Assembly: GCA_902529715.1 (NCBI GenBank) | Contig: CABZXL010000005.1 | Coordinates: 1 to 49,923, forward strand | Source: an uncultured Pelagibacteraceae bacterium | Lineage (GTDB): Bacteria; Pseudomonadota; Alphaproteobacteria; Pelagibacterales; Pelagibacteraceae | Length of the DNA: 49,923 bases | Reading direction: 5' to 3' | Part shown: positions 31,551-41,058 of the stretch, piece after piece | Layout: every line of letters begins with the position of its first letter | How positions within the stretch are numbered: the stretch's first letter is position 1 | Translations under genes and position numbers: made by a program | The notes under the pieces: model-generated | What the model saw: the letters and a program-made list of their open reading frames with translations, nothing else | Databases searched by the model: none | What the model was told of the DNA's origin: nothing

Positions 31551-32910
31551 TTTTTATCTTATTCCTTATAAACCATAAACAAATCAGAGAAGGAATTACC
31601 ATTATTGTGGTTAAAACAAAAAAAGTTCCCCAGTCACCATTGAGCCAATCAACTAGAGCTCCTGAAGATGAAGCGAGAGTTGTTCTACCAGCTGTTCCTA
31701 TTGAAGCAAGTAAAGCATATTGAGTAGCAGTATAAGTTCTATCAACTAATAAAGAAATAAATGCTACAAAAGCTACCGTTGCAAAAGCAGCTGTAATATC
31801 ATCAGCTATTACTGCAATTGCAAATAATAATTCAGATTTACCTGTCCATGCTAAAATAGCGAATAAAAGGTTTGTTAGAGCCATTAGTCCTCCAGCAAAA
31901 AACATTGTTTTTATTGTTCCTGCCCTCATTGCCATCACCCCGCCTAGTAACGTGAAAACAACAGTTGTAATCCAACCAAGTCCTTTAGAGTAAATTGCAA
32001 TCTGTCCTTTTGAAAATCCAATTTCTTTATAAAAAACAATAGACATACGTCCAAGGAATGCTTCTCCAATTTTAAATAAAAACACAAACCCTAAAATTCC
32101 TGCAGCGATAGCAAAGCCATTTTTTTTAAAGAAACTAATGATAGGTCCACCAATAGTTCCTGTTATATAAGCAATAAAATTAGTTATAATATTGCTAGAT
32201 CCTAGTTTTTTTCCAATTATTCTATCAGTCTCTTCTTGTTTTCTTTGTCTATCAGTTTCAATTGGCTCATGAACAAACATCAAACCAATATTCATTAAAA
32301 TTATTACAACTCCTAAAACTAAAAAAGTAGCTTGCCAATAGTCAGCAATACCTATGTTTTGAAAATATTCTGCTGTAAATAAAGCGACAACTCCTCCTAG
32401 TTTATAACCAGTCCACCAACCAACCACTGCCATTGCAGCACCTGCTGCCATAGCTTTTCCTTCATTTTCATTGATTTGTTCAATTCTTAAAGCGTCAACA
32501 GTAATGTCTTGGGTAGCAGATGCTATGGCAATAATTAATCCAACAGTAATAAGTAGAGCTAAGTTTTGTGTTGGGTTTATAAAACTCCAAACTAATAAAC
32601 TTATCAAAATTGCAATTTGCATTAAAACTATCCACCCTCTTCTGTGGCCTAGCTTTTTTGTTAATAGAGGTATTTGAATTCTGTCTATTATGGGTGCCCA
32701 TAAATAATTGAATGCATATACTCCAAAAATTAAACCTGCCCATCCTATTGTTGATCTACTAAGTCCTTCTTCTTTTAGCCAAAGACTTAAACTACTCGCA
32801 ATTAATACCCATGGAAATCCACTTATTGCTCCAAGAAGCAATATCCTCAGCATTCTTATATCTTTGTAAACTAAAAGAGACTGAACCCAACTTTGTTTTT
32901 TTTCTATCAT
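31537..32910 (-). CDS. ampG: AmpG-like muropeptide permease (MFS)
   Basis: A 457-residue, roughly 12-14 helix membrane transporter. LLLGAISGFPWVLIASSLSLWLKEEGLS near the N-terminus and ATQDITVDALRIEQI are typical of AmpG, which imports anhydromuropeptides for cell-wall recycling. The ATG at 32910 shares its A with the trkH stop (TAATG) and has GGAG about 10 bases upstream, so I prefer it to an in-frame ATG at 32925. The overlap with the downstream NlpC/P60 gene supports a shared job in peptidoglycan turnover. Confidence 0.88.
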   Translation of the reverse strand: MIEKKQSWVQSLLVYKDIRMLRILLLGAISGFPWVLIASSLSLWLKEEGLSRSTIGWAGLIFGVYAFNYLWAPIIDRIQIPLLTKKLGHRRGWIVLMQIAILISLLVWSFINPTQNLALLITVGLIIAIASATQDITVDALRIEQINENEGKAMAAGAAMAVVGWWTGYKLGGVVALFTAEYFQNIGIADYWQATFLVLGVVIILMNIGLMFVHEPIETDRQRKQEETDRIIGKKLGSSNIITNFIAYITGTIGGPIISFFKKNGFAIAAGILGFVFLFKIGEAFLGRMSIVFYKEIGFSKGQIAIYSKGLGWITTVVFTLLGGVMAMRAGTIKTMFFAGGLMALTNLLFAILAWTGKSELLFAIAVIADDITAAFATVAFVAFISLLVDRTYTATQYALLASIGTAGRTTLASSSGALVDWLNGDWGTFFVLTTIMVIPSLICLWFIRNKIKIGAK

Positions 32911-34358
32911 TAATACTTTCTCCAAAAAGATGGAATAAATAACACTAATATAGCAAATAACTCAAGTCTACCTAAAATCATTCCTAAACTTAAAGCCCAT
33001 TTAGAAGGATTAGATAATGACGAAAAATTTCCATTTGGCCCAATAGTTTCGCCTAGTCCGGGGCCAACATTGGATATAGAGGTTGCCGCTCCTGATATTG
33101 AAGTAATAAAATCTAGACCGGTTAAGGACAATATTGCTGTTAAACAGAAGAAAATAATAATATAGAGAAAGATAAATGAAATAACTGACGACATAAATTT
33201 ATCATCGATATTATTTTTGTCATACTTAATTATAAATATACCCCTTGGATAAATAATTTTTTTTAACTGATTTACTAAGAAATGATAAAGTAGTTGAATT
33301 CTAAAAATTTTAATTCCGCAAGCTGTTGATCCTGCACATCCACCAATAAACATTAATATTAAAAAAAATATTAGAGGAAAATTTCCCCATTGATCAAAAT
33401 CTTTAGTAACATAGCCAGTTCCAGTTAAAATTGAAATTACATTAAATGCAACCGATCTTATACTTATTTCGAGTAAATTTTGTTTTAAAATTGCCAAGTA
33501 AATAAATAATATTATTATAGAAAATATTATTACCTTAAAAAATGTTTTGATTTGTGTATCTGAAAAAAATATTTTTTTATCTCCATTAAGGAACTTTATA
33601 TAAGCAATAAAAGGAATGCTTCCTAGCAATATAAATATCATTGAAGTTGTTTCTATTAAAATACTATCAAAATGTCCTATAGATTCATTGTAATTAGAAA
33701 AACCTCCTGTGGCTATAGTTGTCATTGAATGAGTTAGACTATCAAAAAAATTCATTCCAAAAATTTTATAAAATAAAGCACACGAAAAAGTTAAGACTGT
33801 GTAGATTACAATTAGTCTTAAACTAATTTCTTTAGATTTTGGTAATATTTTTTCAGCATTATCATTACTAGATATTTTAAATAGCTGCATACCTCCAACA
33901 TTCATTATTGGCATAAGTGTAATTGCCATTACAATTATTCCAATTCCTCCTAACCATTGAAGTATAGCTCGCCAAAATAATATACTTTTTGGTGCATTAT
34001 CTAAATTAATTATTACAGTTGAACCAGTTGTCGTAATTCCAGACATACTTTCAAAAAAAGCATCGGTTATATTTAGATTTAGGTCGGAGAATACAAATGG
34101 TAAGGATCCAAATACAGCTATACTTATCCACGAAAGTGCAGTCAGCAGAAAAGCTTGAGGTAAATTTAACTTTTTATCATGATCTAAATTTGACAAAAAA
34201 AATAGAACACCAAATACAATTGTAATGATTCCTGAACTAATAAATGATGAATCTAAATCATTATATATAAATTGAATAATTACTGGGATAATCATGGCTA
34301 ATCCCAAAATTACTTGTAATACACCAAGTGTGAAAAACACAGTTTTATAATTCGACAT
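32910..34358 (-). CDS. trkH: Trk-type potassium uptake membrane subunit
   Basis: A 482-residue TrkH/KtrB-family channel-transporter. Four pore repeats with their filter segments can be seen: SGITTTGSTVI, TMTTIATGGFSNY, SILTGTGYVT and GAATSISNVGPGLG. The partner TrkA, which binds NAD and gates the pore, is not in the window. It is the first gene of a minus-strand unit trkH-ampG-NlpC, divergent from lysK across 92 bases in which I see no convincing promoter. Confidence 0.93.
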   Translation of the reverse strand: MSNYKTVFFTLGVLQVILGLAMIIPVIIQFIYNDLDSSFISSGIITIVFGVLFFLSNLDHDKKLNLPQAFLLTALSWISIAVFGSLPFVFSDLNLNITDAFFESMSGITTTGSTVIINLDNAPKSILFWRAILQWLGGIGIIVMAITLMPIMNVGGMQLFKISSNDNAEKILPKSKEISLRLIVIYTVLTFSCALFYKIFGMNFFDSLTHSMTTIATGGFSNYNESIGHFDSILIETTSMIFILLGSIPFIAYIKFLNGDKKIFFSDTQIKTFFKVIIFSIIILFIYLAILKQNLLEISIRSVAFNVISILTGTGYVTKDFDQWGNFPLIFFLILMFIGGCAGSTACGIKIFRIQLLYHFLVNQLKKIIYPRGIFIIKYDKNNIDDKFMSSVISFIFLYIIIFFCLTAILSLTGLDFITSISGAATSISNVGPGLGETIGPNGNFSSLSNPSKWALSLGMILGRLELFAILVLFIPSFWRKY

Positions 34359-34450
34359 TTTGAATGGACATTATTTTATGGTAAATAAATTTCAACTCTA
34401 TAAGAATTATTAAAATCATGAATTTTATGAGTTATTTTTGTATTTAAACA

Positions 34451-36013
34451 GTGATCGATAAACTAAACATAGAAAAAACTAATGCATGGCCTTTTGTTGA
34501 GGCTAAAAAAATTCTTCGAGAAAGAAAAAAATATATAGATCAAAAAGGTAGAATAATTTTACAAACTGGATATGGACCTAGTGGACTTCCTCATATTGGG
34601 ACATTTGGAGAAGTTGCCAGAACCTCAATGCTTGTTAATGCTTTAAATCAATTAACAGATCTGCCTAAAGAAATTATCACATTTTCAGATGATATGGATG
34701 GATTAAGAAAAATTCCAGAAAACATTCCTAATAAAGATCTTTTAAAAGATAATTTACATAAACCTTTAACAGTTGTTCCTGATCCTTTTAATAAATTTAA
34801 TAGTTTTGGAGAACATAATAATGAAATGTTAAAAGATTTTTTAAATAATTTTAATTTTAAATATACTTTTAAAAGTTCAACTGATCTTTACAAATCTGGA
34901 TTTTTTAATGAAACACTAAAACTTATATTAGAAAAATATAAAGATATTATGGATATAATTATTCCCACATTAGGTAAAGAAAGGCAAAAAACATATTCAC
35001 CATTTTTGCCAATTTGCCCTGATACTGGTATTGTTTTAGAAATTCCTGTTTTAGAAATAGATGATAAAAATTCAAAAATTATTTTTGATAATTTTGGAAA
35101 AAAATTAGAAAAGAGTATTTTAGATGGGAATTGCAAGCTTCAATGGAAAGTAGATTGGGCAATGAGATGGTATGCTTTAGATATTGATTTTGAAATGTAC
35201 GGCAAGGATTTAATTGAAAGTGCTATCTTATCTACAAAAATTATAAAAATATTAGGAAAAACTAATCCTTCCGGATTTGCTTATGAGCTATTCTTAGATG
35301 AAAAGGGTGAAAAAATATCAAAATCAAAAGGTAATGGAATAACAATTGATGAATGGTTAAAATATGCCTCTCCTGAAAGTTTATCTTTATTTATGTATCA
35401 AAACCCAAAAAGAGCAAAAAAATTATATAAAGAAATTGTTCCTAAAGCTGTTGATGAATACTTAGACTTTATTGAGAAGGGAAAAAATCAAAATGAATTA
35501 CAAATGTTATTAAATCCTGTTTGGCACGTTCACAATGGAACGATCCCAAAAGAAAATACTATTATGACATTTTCAATGCTTCTTAACTTAGTTGAAGCTA
35601 GCAATGCTAATTCAAAAGAACTTTTATGGAAGTTTGTTAAAAAATATAAACCAAATATTTTAGAAAAAGAACATCCAATATTTAACAATTTAATTGACTA
35701 TGCAATTAAATATTTTGATGACGTAATTAAAAAAAATAAAAAATATAAAAAACCTAACGCAGAAGAAAAAAAAGCTCTTGGTTCATTAGTCCTTGAATTA
35801 GAAAAATGTGATGATGGAATGCAACCAGAAGAAATTCAAACTAAAATTTATACAGTGGGAAAAGAAAATGGTTATAAAGATAATCTAAGAGACTGGTTTA
35901 AATTGATTTACGAGGTAGTTTTTGGAGATGAAAATGGTCCAAGAATGGGTTTTTTTATTAGTTTTTTTGGCGTTAAAGAGACACAACAATTAATAAAAGA
36001 TAAAATTAACTGA
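34451..36013 (+). CDS. lysK: lysyl-tRNA synthetase, class I
   Basis: A 520-residue class I LysRS, the archaeal-type enzyme also used by most alphaproteobacteria. The HIGH-type motif is PHIGT (about residues 47-50), within GYGPSGLPHIGTFGEVART. The KMSKS-type motif is KISKSKGNG (about 288-296). The start is a GTG with no evident ribosome-binding site; IDKLNIEKTNAWPF follows. The stop overlaps the pyrD start as TGATG. Confidence 0.95.
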   Translation: MIDKLNIEKTNAWPFVEAKKILRERKKYIDQKGRIILQTGYGPSGLPHIGTFGEVARTSMLVNALNQLTDLPKEIITFSDDMDGLRKIPENIPNKDLLKDNLHKPLTVVPDPFNKFNSFGEHNNEMLKDFLNNFNFKYTFKSSTDLYKSGFFNETLKLILEKYKDIMDIIIPTLGKERQKTYSPFLPICPDTGIVLEIPVLEIDDKNSKIIFDNFGKKLEKSILDGNCKLQWKVDWAMRWYALDIDFEMYGKDLIESAILSTKIIKILGKTNPSGFAYELFLDEKGEKISKSKGNGITIDEWLKYASPESLSLFMYQNPKRAKKLYKEIVPKAVDEYLDFIEKGKNQNELQMLLNPVWHVHNGTIPKENTIMTFSMLLNLVEASNANSKELLWKFVKKYKPNILEKEHPIFNNLIDYAIKYFDDVIKKNKKYKKPNAEEKKALGSLVLELEKCDDGMQPEEIQTKIYTVGKENGYKDNLRDWFKLIYEVVFGDENGPRMGFFISFFGVKETQQLIKDKIN

Positions 36014-37053
36014 TGTTTTCAAAAATAAGATCATTAATATTTAAATTAGATCCCGAAACAGCACATGATTTAGCTATTAAGGCTCTCAAATTTAATCTTG
36101 TTTTTAAAAATAAAATTAAAAACAACAAATCAATTCAAACAGAAATTTTTGGAAAAACAATTCCAAATCCAATAGGTATAGCAGCTGGTTTTGATAAAGA
36201 TGCAGAAGTTTATAATCCTTTGTTTAAATTAGGATTTGGATTTGTAGAAGTTGGAACTGTAACTCCAATTAATCAATATGGAAATCCTAAACCAAGAATA
36301 TTTCGCCTTGAAGAAGATGGGGCATTAATAAATAGACTTGGGTTTAATAATTCAGGCTCAGAAAAAGTAAGATCAAGAATCATTTCAAATTCGCCCAAAG
36401 GCCTATTTGGAATAAATATTGGACCAAATAAAGATACAAATAATAGACTAGAAGATTATTTAATTGGTCTTCGTAAATTTTATAATCTTGCTGATTATTT
36501 GACCATTAATATATCTTCTCCTAATACAGAAAATCTAAGAAGTTTTCATAATGAAGAAGAGCTAAATGAACTTTTGAGTTTAATTGAAAAAGAAAAAAAA
36601 TTATTAAAAACTTCAGTACCTATAGCAGTAAAAATATCACCAGATATTCAAGACGAAAATATAAATACAATTTCAGACTTGCTTTTAAAATATAATGTTA
36701 AAGCAGTAATAATTTCAAACACAACTGATGGTAATAGAGAAAATTTATTTAATATTAATAAATTAGAAAAGGGGGGTCTTTCAGGAAAACCTTTAGAAAA
36801 AAAATCAAATGAACTAATTAATAAATTTTATAGAATTTTAAAAAATCAAATAAAAATTATAGGAGTAGGTGGAGTTGATTCTGGTCAGAGTGTTTACCAA
36901 AAAATAATTAATGGAGCTAGTTTAGTTCAACTTTATACCGGTATGATTTATCAAGGCCCCGATATTGCTTCAAAAATAAGTGAAGAATTAATAAATATTT
37001 TAGATAAAGAAAGAATAAAAAATATATCTGACATAGTAGGAAGTAAAAATTGA
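36013..37053 (+). CDS. pyrD: dihydroorotate dehydrogenase (quinone), class 2
   Basis: A 346-residue FMN enzyme of pyrimidine synthesis, linked to the respiratory quinone pool. The short N-terminal membrane-associating helices (FSKIRSLIFKLDPETAHDLAIKAL) mark class 2. NPIGIAAGFDKDAEV, the catalytic Ser region NISSPNTENLR (about 165) and GGLSGKPLEKKS are conserved. It is coupled to lysK by TGATG. A promoter for rpmB begins 2 bases after its stop. Confidence 0.96.
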   Translation: MFSKIRSLIFKLDPETAHDLAIKALKFNLVFKNKIKNNKSIQTEIFGKTIPNPIGIAAGFDKDAEVYNPLFKLGFGFVEVGTVTPINQYGNPKPRIFRLEEDGALINRLGFNNSGSEKVRSRIISNSPKGLFGINIGPNKDTNNRLEDYLIGLRKFYNLADYLTINISSPNTENLRSFHNEEELNELLSLIEKEKKLLKTSVPIAVKISPDIQDENINTISDLLLKYNVKAVIISNTTDGNRENLFNINKLEKGGLSGKPLEKKSNELINKFYRILKNQIKIIGVGGVDSGQSVYQKIINGASLVQLYTGMIYQGPDIASKISEELINILDKERIKNISDIVGSKN

Positions 37054-37055
37054 TC

Positions 37056-37084
37056 TTGACTGGAAACTTTAGAACACCTATACA
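37056..37084 (+). promoter_or_regulatory. strong sigma-70-type promoter for rpmB
   Basis: TTGACT (37056-37061), a 17-base spacer, then TATACA (37079-37084; TACAAT follows, shifted by two). The expected start near 37091 is only about 6 bases before the rpmB ATG, again implying an ultrashort leader. Confidence 0.65.
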
Positions 37085-37096
37085 ATCATAAATTTT

Positions 37097-37378
37097 ATGT
37101 CTAAAAAATGTGAACTTACTGGAAAAATTCCCCTTAAAGGTCATAAGGTTAGTCATGCTAACAATAAGACTAAAAGAAGATTTTTGCCCAATCTTAAGAA
37201 AGTAAAATTTAAAAGTATAATTTTAAATAAAAGTTTAAGATTAACAGTATCTAATGCAGGAGTCAGAACAGTAGATAAAAAAGGAAGTTTTGACCAATTT
37301 ATTAAAAGTGCAAAATCTAGAAATTTATCTTCAAGATTAAAAAAATTAAAAAAATCATTACTTAGTAAATCTGCTTAA
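37097..37378 (+). CDS. rpmB: 50S ribosomal protein L28
   Basis: A 93-residue ribosomal protein with the L28 hallmark MSKKCELTGKIPLKGHKVSHANNKTKRRF and the later SNAGVRTVDKKG. Only one N-terminal Cys of the zinc-type pattern is present. It has its own promoter, and its stop overlaps the next gene as TAATG. Confidence 0.96.
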   Translation: MSKKCELTGKIPLKGHKVSHANNKTKRRFLPNLKKVKFKSIILNKSLRLTVSNAGVRTVDKKGSFDQFIKSAKSRNLSSRLKKLKKSLLSKSA

Positions 37379-37926
37379 TGAATAGAGCTTTTATAACACT
37401 TTCATTTTTAATGGGAGTGGTTGTTTTAATATCTAATTATTTAGTTCAGTTTCCAATTAATTATTTTGGTTTAAATGAAATATTAACTTATGGAGCATTT
37501 AGTTATCCAATAGCTTTTCTAATAACTGATATTGCAAATAGATTTTATGGCAAAACAACTGCAAAAAAAATTGTATATATAGGTTTTGCATTAGGTATTT
37601 GTTTTACGCTTTTATTTTCTACAAATTTTGCAGATTTGATTTCAATAAGAATTGCAATTGGTTCAGGCACAGCCTTTATAGTTGCTCAATTACTTGATGT
37701 TCAAATTTTTGACCAGCTAAGAAGAAAAAAATGGTTTGTAGCTCCTTTAACATCTTCTTTATTTGGCTCTTTCGTTGATACTTTTTTATTCTTTTCAATA
37801 TCCTTTTATGGAACTGGAATACCTTGGTTTACTCTATCACTAGGAGATTTGGCAGTAAAAATTTTTGTTGCATTGGCAATGTTAATTCCATTTAGATTAT
37901 TACTAAGAAGAGTTAAGACAGTTTAA
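37378..37926 (+). CDS. yhhQ: queuosine precursor transporter, YhhQ/VUT family
   Basis: A 182-residue protein with about five or six transmembrane helices. The family motif is in the segment ILTYGAFSYPIAFLITDIANRFYGKTTAKKI, followed by AQLLDVQIFDQLRRKKWFVAPLTSSLFGSFVDTFLFF. Characterised relatives import 7-cyano- or 7-aminomethyl-7-deazaguanine for tRNA queuosine. It is coupled to rpmB, so it is probably co-transcribed with the ribosomal gene, and converges on the agmatinase-family gene with 2 bases between ends. Confidence 0.85.
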   Translation: MNRAFITLSFLMGVVVLISNYLVQFPINYFGLNEILTYGAFSYPIAFLITDIANRFYGKTTAKKIVYIGFALGICFTLLFSTNFADLISIRIAIGSGTAFIVAQLLDVQIFDQLRRKKWFVAPLTSSLFGSFVDTFLFFSISFYGTGIPWFTLSLGDLAVKIFVALAMLIPFRLLLRRVKTV

Positions 37927-37928
37927 AA

Positions 37929-38807
37929 TTATTTATATAAAAATTTATAGGATAAGATTTTATAAGCTAATTTAGCCACTAAAAAGTTATATGAATTAAA
38001 ACCTTTTATTGGAGCAAGTTCATTTATATCTGCACCAACAATATTAGAATTTTTCATAGCTATTTTTATTATTTCTAAAGTTTCATCCCAAAAAATTCCA
38101 CCAGGCTCAGGAGTACCAGTTGCGGGCATGATACTTGAATCAAATCCATCTACATCAAAAGTTAAATAAACTGTTTTATTTTTGATCATTTTTTTAAATT
38201 TATTTAAATTCCATTTCTTTTTATCTTTTGCCCAAAAAATATTAATCCTTGAAGAATTTTTTTTTAAATAAGGCATTTCACTTTGTGATATATTTCTAAT
38301 ACCAAAAGATATCACTGAAACATTTTTATAATCCAAACATCTCCTTATTGCAGATGCATGCGAAAATTTTTCTCCATTATAACTTTCTCTTAAATCAGCG
38401 TGCGCATCAAAATGTAATAAATATAATTTTTTATATTTTTTTGTAAATGGAGCTATACAACCAGGTGTTATTGAATGTTCACCTCCAAGAGTTAATGGAA
38501 AAATTTTCTTCTTTAAAATATTTTCATTTATTTTTGACATTTTATTTAATGCCTTATTTATATTTTTATCTATTTTGAATGGTTTTAATGTTTTGATACC
38601 AATTTTTTTATAAGGTTCACAGTTTAACTCTTCATCATATAATTCAACTTGATGTGAAGCTTTAATAATTTCTCTGGGACCATTTTTTGTTCCACCACCA
38701 TAACTAACAGTTTTTTCTAGACCAAATGGAACAACTATAGCTTTTTCTTTGATATTAAACTTATTGTCAATTCCAAGAAATCCCTTTTTGTTTGATAAGA
38801 AATTCAA
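37929..38807 (-). CDS. speB: agmatinase/ureohydrolase family protein
   Basis: A 292-residue arginase-superfamily enzyme. Metal-ligand motifs are present: GGEHS, FDAHADLRE and TFDVDGFDSSIMPATGTPEPGG, the last strongly agmatinase-like. It starts with TTG at 38807, three bases after the stop of the deoxyhypusine-synthase-like gene. Members release urea from agmatine or related guanidino compounds. No arginine decarboxylase is visible here, so the substrate is open: agmatine, or a guanidino-polyamine made by its neighbours. The gene symbol is by family, not by proven activity. Confidence 0.82.
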   Translation of the reverse strand: MNFLSNKKGFLGIDNKFNIKEKAIVVPFGLEKTVSYGGGTKNGPREIIKASHQVELYDEELNCEPYKKIGIKTLKPFKIDKNINKALNKMSKINENILKKKIFPLTLGGEHSITPGCIAPFTKKYKKLYLLHFDAHADLRESYNGEKFSHASAIRRCLDYKNVSVISFGIRNISQSEMPYLKKNSSRINIFWAKDKKKWNLNKFKKMIKNKTVYLTFDVDGFDSSIMPATGTPEPGGIFWDETLEIIKIAMKNSNIVGADINELAPIKGFNSYNFLVAKLAYKILSYKFLYK

Positions 38808-38810
38808 TTT

Positions 38811-39854
38811 TTATCCAAATATTTTTGAAAAATTTTTTCTCGTTCTATTCTTCCAATCACCATTATGATAAGCATCACTTGCAATTAAAGGAAGAACACT
38901 GGTTGCCTCAGCAAAAACCATTTGTTCTTTTGTAACATCAACCTTACCCCATGAACTTGCCTCTTTTAGAGTAGAACTACTGCATGCACCATCTCTTGAA
39001 TCGGCAACAGTTATTTGAACGGCATATTTGTGCATATCAACCTCTTTTCCTAAAAGTTCAGCACAAATAACTGTATCTTGAATAAAATTTTTTGGAACTC
39101 CTCCACCAATCATAAATAATCCAGATCCCTTTGACCTAATTTTAATTTCAGTCAGTTCACGAAATTCTTTAATTGAATCTATCGTTATATGTTTTTTTGG
39201 GTTTTTTTCTTGATGCATTACCAATCCAAAGCCTGCACTCGAGTCTGTAAAAGCTGGGCAAAAAATTGGAACATTATTATCATACGCTGTTTCAATTAAT
39301 GAACCTTTCTTTTTTGCATTATTTTTTAAATATTTTCCAATTTCATTAATAAATTCTCTAGATGTATAACTTCTGGGTTCTAACTTATCCGCTATTTCAC
39401 ATATTGTTTTATCACACATTTGAAGTTCATCTTCATCGATGTAAGTATCATAAATTCTATCAATATAATTTTTTCTTAGCTCAGTATCGTCTTGAAATTG
39501 AGAGCCTTGATAATGTTTAAATCCAAGAGCCTCGAAGAAATCCATATCAATAATTGATGCTCCAGTAGCTACTACTGCATCAATCATGTTGTATTTAATC
39601 ATGTCTCTATAAATGTGCATACAGCCTGCAGCAGAAGTAGATCCAGCTAAAGTTAAAAAAATTGTACAATCTTTATCTTTAATCATTTCATTAAATATAT
39701 TGGCTGCATTTGCAGTTTCTCTAGAAACAAAAGACATCTTTTTCATAGAGGAAATTATTTTTCTTGTATCAAAGGAAGTGATATCAATGTGTTCAACTGG
39801 AGAATTAAGAAAATCTTTTTTGCTATTATGTCCTAAATTCTTTTTATCTGACAT
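38811..39854 (-). CDS. deoxyhypusine synthase-family protein, probable homospermidine-type polyamine synthase
   Basis: A 347-residue NAD-dependent member of the deoxyhypusine synthase family. It shows TLAGSTSAAGCMHIYRDM, GASIIDMDFFEALG, PAFTDSSAGFG, DSRDGACSSSTLKEASSWGKV and FAEATSVLPLIASDAY. The Lys in SSWGKV (K304) is the enamine-forming lysine. Bacteria lack the eIF5A substrate, and family members there make homospermidine or related polyamines from putrescine or spermidine. The ATG follows the ornithine decarboxylase TAA with no gap, so putrescine from that enzyme is the likely substrate. The exact product is inferred. Confidence 0.85.
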   Translation of the reverse strand: MSDKKNLGHNSKKDFLNSPVEHIDITSFDTRKIISSMKKMSFVSRETANAANIFNEMIKDKDCTIFLTLAGSTSAAGCMHIYRDMIKYNMIDAVVATGASIIDMDFFEALGFKHYQGSQFQDDTELRKNYIDRIYDTYIDEDELQMCDKTICEIADKLEPRSYTSREFINEIGKYLKNNAKKKGSLIETAYDNNVPIFCPAFTDSSAGFGLVMHQEKNPKKHITIDSIKEFRELTEIKIRSKGSGLFMIGGGVPKNFIQDTVICAELLGKEVDMHKYAVQITVADSRDGACSSSTLKEASSWGKVDVTKEQMVFAEATSVLPLIASDAYHNGDWKNRTRKNFSKIFG

Positions 39855-41033
39855 TTAGGCAACAAGAAATTGTTTTTCAATTTCTTTGTTATACATCGTC
39901 ATTATTGGATTATCTTCTACTTCAAATATATTATCTGAGTAAAGTCCATTAAAATCAGTTCTAAATGTTAAACCATATGCACCAAGTTGGCCTAGCTCAA
40001 TATAATCATTTTCTTTAACATTATTTGGTAGAATGAAAGGTCCTTTCATATAATCCATACTATCACAGGTTGGACCATAAAAATCAAAAGCAGTTAATTT
40101 TTTTGAAATAATTCTTCCATTAGTAATTAATTTTGATGGATAAACAATATTGGGAAACCCTGCATCAAATAGTGATCCATATGTTCCATCATTTATATAA
40201 AGTTTTTGTTTTTTTCTTAGATTTACTCTAACTATCGTTGATCCACTCTCCGCAACAATTGCTCTGCCTGGTTCACAAATTATCTTAGGTAATTTTTCTA
40301 GTTTTAAATTATCCAATGCATTTTTGATTTCTTCAAAATAGTTTTGAATAGATTGAGGAATTAAATCTGGATATATCGTAGGAAAGCCACCACCTACATT
40401 AATGAAGTCTGGAACTATTTTTGTACGTTTAATTATATTTCCAATTTCAGAAATACCTTTTGAATAAGAAATAGGATGCATACATTGCGAACCTACATGA
40501 AAACTTAGTCCTATTTTTTTTGCATATTGTTTTGTTAATCTTAGCAGACCTGTAGCTTCTGATTGGATAGCTCCAAATTTTTTAGACAAATCAATTTCAG
40601 CATGCTCATTGGAAACTGAAATTCTAACAAATAATTCAAGATCTTTTGCATTATTTGTGCTTTCTAAAATTTTGATTAACTCGTCTTTTGAGTCTAGTGA
40701 ATATGCTCTTATACCATATTTGAAATATGATTCTTTTATGCTTTCTCTACTTTTTACTGTATGCATAAAAGAGCACTTGGCTGATTTACTAATATTTTTT
40801 ATAGTTTTAATTTCATTAATTGAAGCAACATCAAAATTATCAATACCGCTTTCAACTATAGTTTTCAAAACTAATGGATTAGGATTTGTTTTTACAGCGT
40901 ACAAAACATCTCCAGGAAATTTATTTAGAAAAAACTTTGATGCTAATTGTATAGACTTTTTTCTTATACAATATGCCGCTTCATTTGGTTTCAGTTGATT
41001 TACTAATTCTTCAACTGTTTTAAATTTTTGCAT
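39855..41033 (-). CDS. ornithine decarboxylase, alanine-racemase fold
   Basis: A 392-residue PLP enzyme of the eukaryote-like ornithine/diaminopimelate decarboxylase group. K48 in YAVKTNPNP binds PLP. GGGFPTIYP and CEPGRAIVAESGS hold the phosphate. C323-D324 in GPTCDSMD is the ornithine-type active-site motif rather than that of LysA. The reaction is ornithine to putrescine; some relatives also take lysine. I start at the ATG at 41033, which has GGGGA 8 bases upstream, rather than at an in-frame start 27 bases further out (41060). Its leader carries a terminator-like hairpin. Confidence 0.9.
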   Translation of the reverse strand: MQKFKTVEELVNQLKPNEAAYCIRKKSIQLASKFFLNKFPGDVLYAVKTNPNPLVLKTIVESGIDNFDVASINEIKTIKNISKSAKCSFMHTVKSRESIKESYFKYGIRAYSLDSKDELIKILESTNNAKDLELFVRISVSNEHAEIDLSKKFGAIQSEATGLLRLTKQYAKKIGLSFHVGSQCMHPISYSKGISEIGNIIKRTKIVPDFINVGGGFPTIYPDLIPQSIQNYFEEIKNALDNLKLEKLPKIICEPGRAIVAESGSTIVRVNLRKKQKLYINDGTYGSLFDAGFPNIVYPSKLITNGRIISKKLTAFDFYGPTCDSMDYMKGPFILPNNVKENDYIELGQLGAYGLTFRTDFNGLYSDNIFEVEDNPIMTMYNKEIEKQFLVA

Positions 41034-41058
41034 ATAATTTCCCCAAAAAAAATTTAAC

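Noticed and set aside
34359..34450. 92-base divergent gap between trkH and lysK
   Set aside because: Several TATAAG/TAAAAT-like hexamers exist but none has a paired -35 at acceptable spacing on either strand; nothing else is visible.
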